Shown here in pieces: positions 8,749 to 17,360 of a stretch of 64,000 nucleotides of DNA. The notes under the pieces are model-generated. The model searched no databases. It was not told the DNA's origin and saw only the letters and a list, made by a program, of their open reading frames with translations. Numbering within the stretch: the stretch's first letter is position 1; every line of letters begins with the position of its first letter. Made by a program: the position numbers and the translations under genes. The stretch comes from Pannonibacter sp. XCT-53 (GTDB taxonomy: Bacteria > Pseudomonadota > Alphaproteobacteria > Rhizobiales > Stappiaceae), in NCBI RefSeq assembly GCF_009915765.1, contig NZ_JAABLQ010000001.1, forward strand, positions 2,232,001 to 2,296,000. Direction: 5' to 3'.

Positions 8749-9464
8749 GCCGCTTCGGGGGCGCCTTCTGGCCTTGCGCCCTCAACCCCGCTGCGGCGGG
8801 TTTCGGGGCGCGGGGGCATCTGATCCCGGCACCGTCCGGCCGCTGTCCCCGGCAGACCGCCTCACCTGGAACCGGGCGGGCGGTCTCTCCACGCTTGCAG
8901 CGCGCGCTGCGACGGCCTGCCGACAGTTGTCCGGCCGACACTTGCCCGGCCGACCAAGGCCTGCAAGGGACCTGCATTGGCCATCCCTCTCCGGCCAGCC
9001 CTCTCCGACCCGTACTTTCCGGCCACCTCTCTTCGGCCGGCGCTGTCCGGCATCGCCCTCCCCCGCATCACCTGCCTTGCAGGGCCCTCTCCTGAAACGC
9101 CTCTTGGTCTCAGGCTGCCGGGTGGCCGTGTTGTCGCCGAGGTCAATCCGCCCCTTTGCAGCCGTGACAGTGGCGACTGCCGGGGTCCGCGCGGCCCTGA
9201 GCCAGGGCCTTGGCGCTCAGGTTCCTTGCGTCAGACCGGATCACGGACACCGCCGTCACGCCCTGCAACGTCGTCGCGGTTGATCGGAACGGGATGGGTG
9301 GGAATGAAGGACGGGAAGACAAAGCCGCTCTGGCTGGCGCCGGCGCAAGGGGCCGCCACTGGACGGGGACCTGACGACCCCGCGTCCCCGACCAAGGCGC
9401 TTGCGCGCCAAGACCCCTTGGTGGGGACCGCGACTGTGCCGGGTGAACTGAGCCGCGCCGAAGG
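8749..9464. other. Gene-free region with degenerate CCGGCC repeats
   Basis: No gene is supported in these 716 bases. Open frames here give low-complexity Arg/Pro/Ser/Gly products. The part from about 8920 to 9060 is built of imperfect units of about 15 bases around TCCGGCC (for example two adjacent units at 8929-8955). The rest has no feature I can name apart from a weak hairpin at 8787-8800 after the exoY-like gene. Confidence 0.5.
8787..8803 (+). terminator. Weak stem-loop after exoY-like gene
   Basis: CCCGC-tgcg-GCGGG followed by TTTC, 40 bases after the transferase stop. The stem is only five pairs, so termination is plausible but not certain. Confidence 0.35.
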
Positions 9465-9776
9465 TCAGGCAGCCAGACGCTTGCGCGGTACGGCTGCGCT
9501 CTCCGCCTTGCGCGGGCCGGCGGCCGCTGCAGCGGCCGGAGACTTGCGATCGACCGATGCAGGACGGGCAGCCGGCCGGCGTGCCATGGCGGCGGCAACG
9601 CTGGCCACGACGAGCGCCACCGGCCAGGCCGCCGCAGCCGAGATGGCCAGCAGCAGCCGTCCGCGGCTCGAGCGGCCGGTGTCGATCAGCTCCGCACAGG
9701 AAAAGGCGAGGAACATCAGGGCGACGACGCCATAAAGCAGGGCACCGAGAAACATCAGGATCATTGCGCCGGTCAT
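9465..9776 (-). CDS. Small two-helix membrane protein
   Basis: Predicted 103-residue protein. Two hydrophobic helices (about residues 4-27 and 40-63) are separated by a short polar loop and followed by a basic, alanine-rich cytoplasmic tail (RRPAARPASVDRK onwards). GGAG stands ten bases before the ATG. I do not recognise a family. It lies near another small membrane protein on the same strand, 75 bases upstream. The hydrophobic pattern and codon-position GC bias favour a real gene, but no function can be assigned. Confidence 0.6.
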   Translation of the reverse strand: MTGAMILMFLGALLYGVVALMFLAFSCAELIDTGRSSRGRLLLAISAAAAWPVALVVASVAAAMARRPAARPASVDRKSPAAAAAAGPRKAESAAVPRKRLAA

Positions 9777-9850
9777 GCTTCATGGCTCCGGTTAAGGTTA
9801 ACCCCGGCGGGCCGATGCCGTGTCGCCGCATCCCCGGATCCAAACCTTGC

Positions 9851-10048
9851 CTAAAACAGCCAGGTCAGACCCTTGTAGGTCAGGAAGCCGCTGACGATCA
9901 TCGATCCCCAGAACAGGAGGTTTTTGACGACGAGGAACAGGAGTGCCGACGTCCGCTTGCCCAGCACGAGCCGACGGGCCAGAAGACGGCCGTAGGCTTG
10001 TGTAAGATGGGCTGCCCGGTGCATCGGCTCATTCAAGTCCTTGCTCAC
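9851..10048 (-). CDS. Small basic single-helix membrane protein
   Basis: Predicted 65-residue protein with an amphipathic basic N-terminal half (LTQAYGRLLARRLVLGKR) and one hydrophobic helix near the C-terminus (LLFLVVKNLLFWGSMIVSGFL). The GTG at 10048 is chosen because AGGAGG ends four bases before it; the GTG one codon upstream is too close to the site. No family is recognised. The strong ribosome site and membrane helix make a real gene likely. It may be co-transcribed with the following small membrane protein. Confidence 0.6.
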   Translation of the reverse strand: MSKDLNEPMHRAAHLTQAYGRLLARRLVLGKRTSALLFLVVKNLLFWGSMIVSGFLTYKGLTWLF

Positions 10049-10527
10049 CACCCCTCCTGAAAAAATAGGCTGCCAGTGCTTAACAACTGTTAAAGTCGTG
10101 CCGCGCGGGCCGGTGCCCGTCTGTGCCAGATTGATGCGTTACGTCTGCGCCACGGTGTCAGACCAACCCGGCGACAGTCGGTCGAAACCGTGACCATCCT
10201 GTGCCGCTCCGCTCTTGACCCGTTGTCCTGTCCGGTCGGGTGCTGCTTGGCCCGGCGCTGCTTGGTCCGGCGCGTCCCGGGCCGGCCCTGCTGCAGCCGG
10301 CCGGGAGGGTCATGCGCCATCAGGCTTGCGCGACGCTGTTGTCGGATCTGCCGAGGCGTCGTTTCACTTCGCCCGCTCATTGGCACAGGGTCATACAGGG
10401 GGTGCCGGCCGCAACCCGGACAAGGCCGGGACGGCCTTGCAGGGGCCGGCGGAGGCGCGACGCATGCGGCATTCGCAATCCGTCCGGCGGCGGCCGGTGA
10501 TCCTTGCGTGGCGGCTGTAAGGAGAGA
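10049..10527. other. Gene-free region before tRNA-Gln
   Basis: No gene is supported. A short imperfect duplication of GCTGCTTGG-CCGG units occurs near 10240-10275, and the surroundings are rich in CCGG. The minus-strand small membrane gene at 10048 should have its promoter in the left part (A/T-rich near 10058-10095). Confidence 0.45.
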
Positions 10528-10602
10528 TGGCTGGGGCGCCAGGATTCGAACCTGGGAATGGCGGTACCAAAAACCGCTGCCTTACCGCTTGGCGACGCCC
10601 CA
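10528..10602 (-). tRNA. tRNA-Gln(TTG)
   Basis: Read on the minus strand, the seven-pair acceptor stem TGGGGCG/CGCCCCA is followed by discriminator G and an encoded CCA. The anticodon arm is GCGGT-TTTTGGT-ACCGC, giving anticodon TTG (glutamine, codon CAA). The T-arm contains GGTTCGAATCC. All cloverleaf arms can be drawn by eye. Confidence 0.95.
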
Positions 10603-10880
10603 GCAGGCCGGGCCCTGGGCCCGGATCGGGTGCAGCGGTGTATACCTTCTGCTTGACGCCGGCGCAAGCTGCACGAATGGCAATCGACAGGGCGCGCAAC
10701 AGCCCCGTTCACAGGCAATTTCGTCAGACTTATCCACGGCTTGCGTCAGGCGCATGAACTTTTTTCGACGAATGTGAATTGGGCACTTGCAGACCGGAAG
10801 GGGCGGTGCTAATTACGCGCCACATCGGCGGCGCAAGCAGCTCCGCCGTTCCCGACAGTCGAAAGACTGTTCATCTGGAT

Positions 10881-10957
10881 CGGAGTGTAGCGCAGCCTGG
10901 TAGCGCACCTCGTTCGGGACGAGGGGGTCGCGTGTTCGAATCACGCCACTCCGACCA
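10881..10957 (+). tRNA. tRNA-Pro(CGG)
   Basis: The acceptor stem CGGAGTG/CACTCCG has discriminator A and an encoded CCA. The anticodon arm CCTCG-TTCGGGA-CGAGG gives anticodon CGG (proline, codon CCG). The T-arm contains GTGTTCGAATCAC. This is a typical bacterial tRNA-Pro with the unusual first base pair C1-G72 seen in that species. Confidence 0.96.
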
Positions 10958-11262
10958 TCCAGACTTCTCCCCAAAAGCAGCCTCGGGACCCTGATCGGCA
11001 CACGTCGAATCACGTTCGCGTATCGCCAGATGTACCAGGGGCGATTTATACGCTGAGACGCTCGCACCCCTGCGTGCAGCAACCCGGACCCACAACCTTT
11101 TCCCTGCAGGGTTGCATCCTTCGCCGCAACTTCCATTGCAGTGTAATGTTGCGCGCAATGCGTGCATTTTACCTGTTGATAACCATTCGGCGCGCGCGTG
11201 CCCCCGAACCGGCTGCATCAATTTTGAGCAAACTGGTCACTCAATTTCCTTAGGGGAACGTG
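10958..11262. other. Intergenic region upstream of chemoreceptor
   Basis: About 300 bases between tRNA-Pro and the first chemoreceptor gene. No gene is supported. The stretch 11130-11260 is less GC-rich and should contain the chemoreceptor promoter, but I cannot fix its elements. Confidence 0.4.
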
Positions 11263-12930
11263 ATGACCATCAAGTTTCGAATTCTGGCAAGCCTTGTAGC
11301 CATGACGACGATGCTCGCCGTCATGGGTCTTGCCGGCTATTTCGCCTTGTCGACGTCGTATGAATCCATCCGTACAATTGTCAGTGACCGCGTCATTCCG
11401 ATGAAACAATTGAAGCGCGTCGCCGACTCCTATGCCGTCAGCATCGTGGACACGGCCCACAAGGTCCGCAGCGGCGCCCTGACCTGGGAGCAGGGACAAT
11501 CCTCGGTTTCAGCCGCCCTGTCGATCATCGACCGCGAATGGGCCGCCTACAGCGTCACCTACATGGTGCCGGCCGAGAAGACGCTGGCCGATCAGGTCTA
11601 CGCCGCAATGGCTGCAGCCAAGCCGTCCATCACCAAGCTGGAGTACATCCTGCAGTCCCGCGACCAGGCCGCGCTCGATGCCTATGTGACCGGGTCGCTC
11701 TATCCGACCATCGATCCGATCGGCGAACCCATTTCCAAGCTGGTGGATCTGCAGATCGACGTGGCCAGCCAGGAATACGAACAGGCCCGTGACACCAACC
11801 GGCTGTCGCTGACCATCATGGCCTGCCTCGCCGTCCTCTCGGCGGGCCTTGCCCTGTTCGTTGCCTATTTCGTGGTGACCGGCGTCCTCCGCCCGCTCGC
11901 AGCCATGCAGGATGCCATGAAGCGCCTGGCCGACCAGGACTTCACGGTGGCGATCCCGGGCATCGGGCGCAAGGACGAGATCGGCAAGATGGCCGACGCG
12001 GTTGCCGTCTTCAAGGACAACGGGCTGGAGCGGGTGCGGCTTGAGGCGGAGCAGGCCGCCGAACGGGCGGCGCGCGAGAAGCGGGCCCGCCTGATCGAGG
12101 AGCTGGTCACCACGCTCGACTCGGATGTGGGCATGATCCTGCGCACCGTGGCAGCCGCCTCCTCGGAGCTGGAGGCGACGGCAGCGTCCCTCTCCCAGAC
12201 GGCCGAGACCAGCGCGCAGACCGCGACCACGGTCGCTGCCGCCTCCGAACAGGCCGCCGCCAACGTCCAGACGGTGGCTGCGGCCTCCGACGAGCTGGCC
12301 GCCTCGATTGCCGAGATCTCGCAACAGGTGCAGATGTCGGCCAATGTTGCCGATCAGGCACTCCAGGCCGCGAACCAGACCGAGGCGACCGTCACCGGTC
12401 TGGTTGCCTCGGCTTCCCGGATCGGCGGTGTGCTGGAGCTGATCAACAACATCGCCGGGCAGACCAACCTGCTCGCCCTCAACGCCACGATCGAGGCCGC
12501 CCGCGCCGGAGAGGCCGGCCGGGGCTTCGCCGTCGTCGCGACGGAGGTCAAGACGCTGGCCGCCCAGACCGCCAAGGCGACGGGCGAGATCGGCGCGCAT
12601 ATCGAGGAGATGCAGAATGCCACCAACCAGGTGGCGCTGGCGATCCAGGGCATCGGCGAGGTCATTCGCCGCATCAGCACGGCCTCGACCGCCATCTCCG
12701 CCGCCGTGGAGGAACAGGGGGCCGCAACGCAAGAGATCGCAAGAAACGTCAACCAGGCCGCCGTCGGAACCCAGCAGGTGTCCTCGAGCATCACCAAGGT
12801 CACCGGTGCCGCCACCCAGACCGGCGCGGGCTCGGCCCAGGTGCTGTCGTCGTCGCAGGAGCTGGCGCGCCAGTCGCATGTCCTGAAGACCAAGCTGGAC
12901 GCCTTCTTCTCCAGCATCCGCGCCGCCTGA
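11263..12930 (+). CDS. Methyl-accepting chemotaxis protein, four-helix-bundle sensor
   Basis: A 555-residue chemoreceptor. Membrane helices lie at about residues 9-31 and 187-210. Between them is a helical periplasmic domain of the 4HB_MCP type (with [16 protein letters not shown]). A HAMP domain follows (about 211-265), then the cytoplasmic signalling coiled coil with the conserved hairpin [20 protein letters not shown] near 400-425, the CheA/CheW contact. There is no CheR-tethering pentapeptide at the C-terminus. The ATG at 11263 sits six bases after AGGGG; an overlapping GTG is one codon earlier. It stands alone, converging on the second chemoreceptor. The ligand cannot be read from sequence. 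Confidence 0.93.
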   Translation: MTIKFRILASLVAMTTMLAVMGLAGYFALSTSYESIRTIVSDRVIPMKQLKRVADSYAVSIVDTAHKVRSGALTWEQGQSSVSAALSIIDREWAAYSVTYMVPAEKTLADQVYAAMAAAKPSITKLEYILQSRDQAALDAYVTGSLYPTIDPIGEPISKLVDLQIDVASQEYEQARDTNRLSLTIMACLAVLSAGLALFVAYFVVTGVLRPLAAMQDAMKRLADQDFTVAIPGIGRKDEIGKMADAVAVFKDNGLERVRLEAEQAAERAAREKRARLIEELVTTLDSDVGMILRTVAAASSELEATAASLSQTAETSAQTATTVAAASEQAAANVQTVAAASDELAASIAEISQQVQMSANVADQALQAANQTEATVTGLVASASRIGGVLELINNIAGQTNLLALNATIEAARAGEAGRGFAVVATEVKTLAAQTAKATGEIGAHIEEMQNATNQVALAIQGIGEVIRRISTASTAISAAVEEQGAATQEIARNVNQAAVGTQQVSSSITKVTGAATQTGAGSAQVLSSSQELARQSHVLKTKLDAFFSSIRAA

Positions 12931-12957
12931 CGCGCCACATGACGCGCCACCTGACGC
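12928..12957. repeat. Short 12-base tandem repeat
   Basis: Two and a half copies of TGACGCGCCACA/C begin at the chemoreceptor stop codon, so the stop TGA is the first three bases of the first unit. Confidence 0.7.
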
Positions 12958-13108
12958 TCTGGGAGGACGGTCAGGCGTGGCGGCTTGCGGATGGCCGCCT
13001 GCTCGACCGGGGATCAGCCTTGGGGGGCTGACCCGGGTCTGTCCGGGGACCGCTTTGGGGCGGCTCGGGGCAAGCCCCGGTCCGGCTTGGGAGACGGGCG
13101 CGCGCGCC

Positions 13109-13642
13109 TCAGGCAGAGGCCTCGCGCGGACCGTCGAACGGCACGATCAGGGGCTCCTCGAGCGGCAGGTCCGGCTCCAGCGGCACCTGCCCCCCGTCAG
13201 GACGGGTGCGGGGTGCCATGTCCGGTGCCTCATCGGGACCAGCGGGCAGCGGCTTGCGCCAGGCGCGGCCGGCATGCTCGCTCGCCTCATCCGCGGCGAC
13301 GGTGCCGCCCGTGTCATCGTCCCCGGTGGCGGTGCCGCCGGTTTCGTCCTCCTGATGGACCTCGCCGCCGCTGTCATCCTCGCCGGGCGTGGCACAGTCG
13401 CAGTTGCCCGTGAGCGGCTGGCGCATTGCCAGGCCCTTCACGCCGTCCTCGGCCTCGATCGCCGGGGCGGACGGTGCCTGCCGCAGCGCAACGCCGCCTT
13501 GCACCTCGGAGGCGCGGGCGGTCTGCGGGGCCAGGGTGAGAGCCAGACCCGGGACCAGAACCGGAGCCAGAACCAGGGCCAGGGTCAGCGCCCGAGGCGC
13601 CACCGCCGCAACCCGAACCGAACCTGTCCATTGCCGTATCAT
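13109..13642 (-). CDS. Exported acidic protein of unknown function
   Basis: Predicted 177-residue exported protein. The start MIRQWTGS has AGGAG eight bases upstream; the longer reading lacks a site. Residues 1-45 form a long signal sequence (hydrophobic LTLALVLAPVLVPGLALTL, cleavage near ARASEV). The mature part is very acidic and probably unstructured, with an internal CDC pair and repeated D/E-G-G stretches (EDDSGGEVHQEDETGGT, then a related DDDTGGTV). The family is not recognised. It lies between two convergent chemoreceptor genes and just downstream of a long hairpin, so it probably has its own promoter at 13643-13712. Confidence 0.62.
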   Translation of the reverse strand: MIRQWTGSVRVAAVAPRALTLALVLAPVLVPGLALTLAPQTARASEVQGGVALRQAPSAPAIEAEDGVKGLAMRQPLTGNCDCATPGEDDSGGEVHQEDETGGTATGDDDTGGTVAADEASEHAGRAWRKPLPAGPDEAPDMAPRTRPDGGQVPLEPDLPLEEPLIVPFDGPREASA

Positions 13643-13712
13643 GCCGAGTGCTCCTGGCCCTGCGCGCGGGGGATCCCGGCGCCATGCCGCTGCACTCTGC
13701 CGCGAAAGGGCA

Positions 13713-13744
13713 GCAGGGCCTGTGACGGGGGTCACAGGCCCTGC
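13713..13744 (-). terminator. Long stem-loop, probable terminator of second chemoreceptor
   Basis: A 14-pair perfect stem GCAGGGCCTGTGAC/GTCACAGGCCCTGC with a four-base G loop begins 29 bases past the chemoreceptor stop at 13773. The T-run on either side is weak, so it may be a terminator of the less canonical type or a transcript-stabilising hairpin. Confidence 0.6.
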
Positions 13745-13772
13745 GTTCTCGGCAAAGGATCACCGGTTCCGG

Positions 13773-16196
13773 TCAGGCGGCTGCAACCTCGGCGAGGAAG
13801 CGGTCGATCTCGTGACGCAGCGCGACCGTCTTCGATCCAAGTTCTTCGGAGGCCGACAGCACGGAGCGGGAGGACGACTGGGTCTCTTCCACCGTGCCGG
13901 CCAGACCGTCCATGTTGGCCTTGACCGCCAGCGTTCCCTGCGCGGCGCGCTGAACACTGCCCGAGATCTCGGAGGTTGCCGCACCCTGCTGCTCCACGGC
14001 GGCGGCGATGGCGGCGGTGTAGCTGTCGACCTCGTCCATGGTGCGGACGATGCCCGAGATGGCGGCGACCGCATCGCCGGTGGAGGCCTGGATGGCCGCG
14101 ATCTGGCCGCTGATTTCCTCGGTCGCCTTGGAGGTCTGGTTGGCGAGGCCCTTCACCTCGGCGGCCACGACCGCGAAGCCCTTGCCGGCTTCCCCGGCGC
14201 GGGCGGCCTCGATGGTGGCATTGAGCGCCAGCAGGTTGGTCTGCTCGGCAATCGCCTGGATCAGCGTCACCACCTCCCCGATGCGATGGGCGGCCTCGGC
14301 CAGGCTCTCGACCTTGCGGTTGGTTTCCTCGACCGACAGCGTGGCGGTGTTGACGATCGTGCTGGTGCGGCGGACCTGGGCGCCGATCTCGCCGATCGAG
14401 GCGGCCAGTTCCTCGGCGGCGCTGGCAACATTCTCGACGCTGTGCAGGGCGTTGTCGCTGACCGACTGGGTGTCATTCGCCTTGCGGGCGCTTTCCTCGG
14501 CGATGCCCGAGAGATTGCGGGCGGTGGCTTCCATGCTGCCGGCCGTCTGGCCAAGCTGGGTCGTCAGCGTGCCCACGGTGCTCCGGAAGTCGCGGATCAG
14601 GGCCTCGATGCGCTGCTGGCGCTGCAGCGTGCGCTCCTGCTCGGTGCGGTTTTCCGCCTCCAGGCGCATCCGCTCGATGGCGTTGTCGCGGAAGACCTGC
14701 ACGGTGCGGCTCATGTCGCCGATCTCGTCGCGGCGCGTGGCGGTCGTGACGGCGACGCTGGTGTCGCCGCGGGCCAGCCGGTCCATCAGCGCGGTCAGGC
14801 TGCGGGTCGGACGGGTGATCAGCATGGAGAGAAGCAGGCCAAGCCCGGCGGCCAGCACGATGGCGGCCAGAACGGCACCGGCCAGCACGGTCAGCGCGGC
14901 ACTGGCGGCGGCGACCGTCGCCTGGCTCTGGCGCTCGGTCATGGCGGCAATGCCGGTCATCACCTCGGCAGACAGCTGATCCAGCGCCTGGCGGCTGCTG
15001 GCAAGCCGTTCGGCTGCCGTCTGCAGCGCCGCCAGCTCGCCGGCATAGGCGTCCGTCTCGGCGGTGATCCGGGCCACCGTGTCCTTGATCTGCGGGAATG
15101 CCGCCACATCGGCCGCCAGCGTCGAGGCGAGCGAACGCAGCATGTCGACGCGCATGGCGACCGGCTTGACGTCGAAGCCGCCGGGGCTGGCCAGACCTTC
15201 CATGGTGGCAGCACGCAGTTCGAGCGAGGCCTTGGCGAACTTGTCGGCATTGACCTTCACCAGCTCGACGATGCTCAGACGGCTCTGGGCACCGGCGGCC
15301 TGCTTGCGGGCCTCGTCCAGCGTGGCCAGCAGGCCGGCATTCAGGTCGGCTGCCGTCTGACGGGTCGCCAGACTGTCGCCTGCGGTGACGACTGCCGCTG
15401 CCCGGCGCCCCCAGGCGTCAGGCATGGCGGCAATCGGCGTCAGGCGTTCGGCGAGGGCAGCTGCACCGGCGGCAAGTCCGGCGACGGCCGCTTCATCAAG
15501 GCCACTGCCCTTGACCCCGCCGGCAGCCCTGGCCGCCTCGGCCATGGCGGTTGCCCGGTCGCGCGCCTGTTCCAGCAGGGCCGCATCGCCCGCCTGGCTT
15601 GCCAGCAGCAGCAGGTTCTGCACCTCCAGCGACTGCTGCTGCACGTCGGCCAGCAGACGGCTGGCCTTGTCGGCGCGATCCCGGGTGCGCGTTGCGGTCT
15701 TCACCTCTTCCGTGGCGCTGCGCTGCTGGGTCAGCATGACGTCGCCGATCTCGGCCGACAGGCTCTCCAGTTTGCCGGCGCTGGTCAGCAGCCGGCTCAC
15801 CTGCTGCTGCTGTTCGCCGATGGCGGTCGTGACGGAGGAGAAATTGCTCAGGAAGCCGGCGACCGCCGTTTCCGCCGCCGTGACGGCGGCGATGTCGGCG
15901 CCTGCGGTCTCAAGCCCGGCCAGCAGACGCTTGAGCTGCTCGATCTCGCCGGTGACCGTCTGGGCCGTGGCGGCGTCGCGGCTGTCGAGATAGCGCTCCT
16001 TCGCGGCCGTGACCTGCTGCAGCTGCGCAAGCGCCGCCGTGGCCGACGAGCTGGTCTGCGTCTGCTCGCTCAGGCCCAGCACCGAATAGGCGCCGATCCC
16101 GCCAACCACAGCAGTCAGCGTCACCATGGCAGCAAAGCCGCCTCCGACCTTGACCGCGATGCGCAGGTCCGACAGCCAGTTCATGAAAGAAACCAT
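13773..16196 (-). CDS. Methyl-accepting chemotaxis protein with large helical sensor
   Basis: An 807-residue chemoreceptor. The start MVSFMNWLS has GGGAGGG upstream; the longer open frame adds a non-homologous stretch. Membrane helix 1 is at about residues 16-38 and helix 2 near 432-458. The roughly 390-residue periplasmic part between them is entirely helical, alanine/threonine-rich and about twice the length of a four-helix bundle, resembling the helical bimodular (HBM) type. A HAMP domain follows, then the signalling domain with [32 protein letters not shown]. No CheR-binding pentapeptide is present. HBM sensors of known function bind organic acids, but the ligand here is unknown. Confidence 0.92.
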   Translation of the reverse strand: MVSFMNWLSDLRIAVKVGGGFAAMVTLTAVVGGIGAYSVLGLSEQTQTSSSATAALAQLQQVTAAKERYLDSRDAATAQTVTGEIEQLKRLLAGLETAGADIAAVTAAETAVAGFLSNFSSVTTAIGEQQQQVSRLLTSAGKLESLSAEIGDVMLTQQRSATEEVKTATRTRDRADKASRLLADVQQQSLEVQNLLLLASQAGDAALLEQARDRATAMAEAARAAGGVKGSGLDEAAVAGLAAGAAALAERLTPIAAMPDAWGRRAAAVVTAGDSLATRQTAADLNAGLLATLDEARKQAAGAQSRLSIVELVKVNADKFAKASLELRAATMEGLASPGGFDVKPVAMRVDMLRSLASTLAADVAAFPQIKDTVARITAETDAYAGELAALQTAAERLASSRQALDQLSAEVMTGIAAMTERQSQATVAAASAALTVLAGAVLAAIVLAAGLGLLLSMLITRPTRSLTALMDRLARGDTSVAVTTATRRDEIGDMSRTVQVFRDNAIERMRLEAENRTEQERTLQRQQRIEALIRDFRSTVGTLTTQLGQTAGSMEATARNLSGIAEESARKANDTQSVSDNALHSVENVASAAEELAASIGEIGAQVRRTSTIVNTATLSVEETNRKVESLAEAAHRIGEVVTLIQAIAEQTNLLALNATIEAARAGEAGKGFAVVAAEVKGLANQTSKATEEISGQIAAIQASTGDAVAAISGIVRTMDEVDSYTAAIAAAVEQQGAATSEISGSVQRAAQGTLAVKANMDGLAGTVEETQSSSRSVLSASEELGSKTVALRHEIDRFLAEVAAA

Positions 16197-16495
16197 GTTT
16201 CCCTCCCTAATCCTCGATGTGATTACGAGAGAGCCGCATGAACAAAGCGTAAAACGGGAAACCGAAATAAATGCGTCACCGGAGCAAGACTCTGGCAACC
16301 AAGAAAACGCCAAGTCCGGCAACGTGTTTTCTTGCGGCGACCGGCAAAAATTCCGCTACGGCCTCCGCAAGAATGACATGGTAAAATAATTCCGGGCCTG
16401 ATCGGGCGCATCACACCGCCCCCGACGCCCCTCCCCCAGGCACCTTGTGCAGCCCAGGCACCCTGTGCCCCGGGCGAGGAGCTGCCTCCGGGCCG
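16197..16495. other. Intergenic region upstream of second chemoreceptor
   Basis: About 300 bases between the VOC gene stop and the chemoreceptor start, both on the minus strand. The region is A/T-richer than its neighbours (16240-16400) and should hold the chemoreceptor promoter and the end of the catabolic transcript. I see no clear T-tailed hairpin. Confidence 0.4.
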
Positions 16496-17038
16496 TCAGA
16501 CGCCGGCCAGTTCCTTCTGATGCAGCCAGGCTGCGTGCTTCGGCGCCTTCCTGGTCTTCGACCACTCGTCCAGCATGTCCCACTTCACGCTGTCCAGGCG
16601 CTTCAGCAGGGCCTCTTCCTCCGGATCCGGGCAGGCAAGCTCGATGCGATGGCCGTTCGGATCGAAGAAGTAGATGGAATGGAAGATGGAATGATCGGTC
16701 ACGCCCAGCACCGGGATGCCGTTCTTCTCCAGCTGCTCCTTGAAGGCCACCAGCGTCGCGCGGTCCTTCACCTTGAAGGCAATGTGCTGCACCCAGACCG
16801 GGGTGTTGGGGTCGCGTCCCATCTCCGGCTTGGTCGGCAGCTCGAAAAAGGCGAGCACATTGCCGTTTCCTGCATCGAGGAAGACGTGCATGTAGGGATC
16901 CGGCTCATGGGTGGAGGGAACATGGTCTTCGGCAATGGCCAGCACGAAGTCCATGTTCAGGTTCTTTACATACCACTCGACGGTCTCTTTCGCATCCTTG
17001 CAGCGATAGGCGACGTGATGGATCTGCTCGATCTTCAT
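16496..17038 (-). CDS. VOC-superfamily metalloprotein of aromatic catabolic operon
   Basis: A 180-residue vicinal-oxygen-chelate protein (glyoxalase I/extradiol dioxygenase fold). Two beta-alpha-beta modules carry the metal-ligand pattern: His8 (QIHHVAY), Glu66 (AFFELP), His85 (VQHIAFKV) and Glu133 (HRIELACPD). Four ligands support a metal enzyme rather than a binding protein. The reaction is not identifiable. It is the last gene of a minus-strand unit with the flavoprotein hydroxylase and its small partner, so it likely acts on an aromatic or ring-cleavage intermediate. It is too short to be 4-hydroxyphenylpyruvate dioxygenase (about 360 residues). Confidence 0.85.
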   Translation of the reverse strand: MKIEQIHHVAYRCKDAKETVEWYVKNLNMDFVLAIAEDHVPSTHEPDPYMHVFLDAGNGNVLAFFELPTKPEMGRDPNTPVWVQHIAFKVKDRATLVAFKEQLEKNGIPVLGVTDHSIFHSIYFFDPNGHRIELACPDPEEEALLKRLDSVKWDMLDEWSKTRKAPKHAAWLHQKELAGV

Positions 17039-17137
17039 TCCAGCTCCTCCTCCTTTGTGGCCGGCCAGAAGCCGGTCTCAGGTTTTCATCAGGAGCGTTT
17101 CCTGCAGGCGCAACGGATCCATCCCGCAGGCAACGCG

Positions 17138-17344
17138 TCAGCGATGCTCCTTGCCGGCGCCGGCCGCCGCCGCGAGTGCGTCGCGCAGCACCGCCCGGTC
17201 GCCGATATGGTTGGCCAGGATCAGGATCAGGCGCGCGTTGAGCGCGTCGCTCTGAGCCTTGGTGAGCCCCTCATGGGCTGCCAGAAGTTCGGCGTAGAAG
17301 TCATCCGCGCCGGCGATGTTGGCGGTAGTGATCAGCTTCGTCAT
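17138..17344 (-). CDS. Small helical partner of the flavoprotein hydroxylase (DUF2783-like)
   Basis: A 68-residue protein beginning MTKLITTANIAGADDFYAEL, with GGGAG before the ATG. It is made of two or three helices, contains the motif GLTKAQSDALNARLILILANHIGD, and resembles the small DUF2783 family. It starts 16 bases after the flavoprotein hydroxylase stop. In Pseudomonas putida, 3-hydroxyphenylacetate 6-hydroxylase consists of a flavoprotein (MhaA) plus a small coupling protein (MhaB) and feeds homogentisate; the arrangement here matches that logic. The MhaB-like role is an inference from size and position. Confidence 0.78.
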   Translation of the reverse strand: MTKLITTANIAGADDFYAELLAAHEGLTKAQSDALNARLILILANHIGDRAVLRDALAAAAGAGKEHR

Positions 17345-17360
17345 GATGCGCTCCCTCTTT

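Noticed and set aside
8774..9283. Open frame in the CCGGCC-repeat region
   Set aside because: Product is Arg/Pro/Ser low-complexity created by the repeats; no ribosome site or domain.
10730..10738. DnaA-box-like TTATCCACG near tRNA-Gln (and TTTTCCACA at 51911-51919)
   Set aside because: Single isolated boxes without clusters, A/T-rich unwinding region or dnaA/dnaN/parAB context; not an origin.
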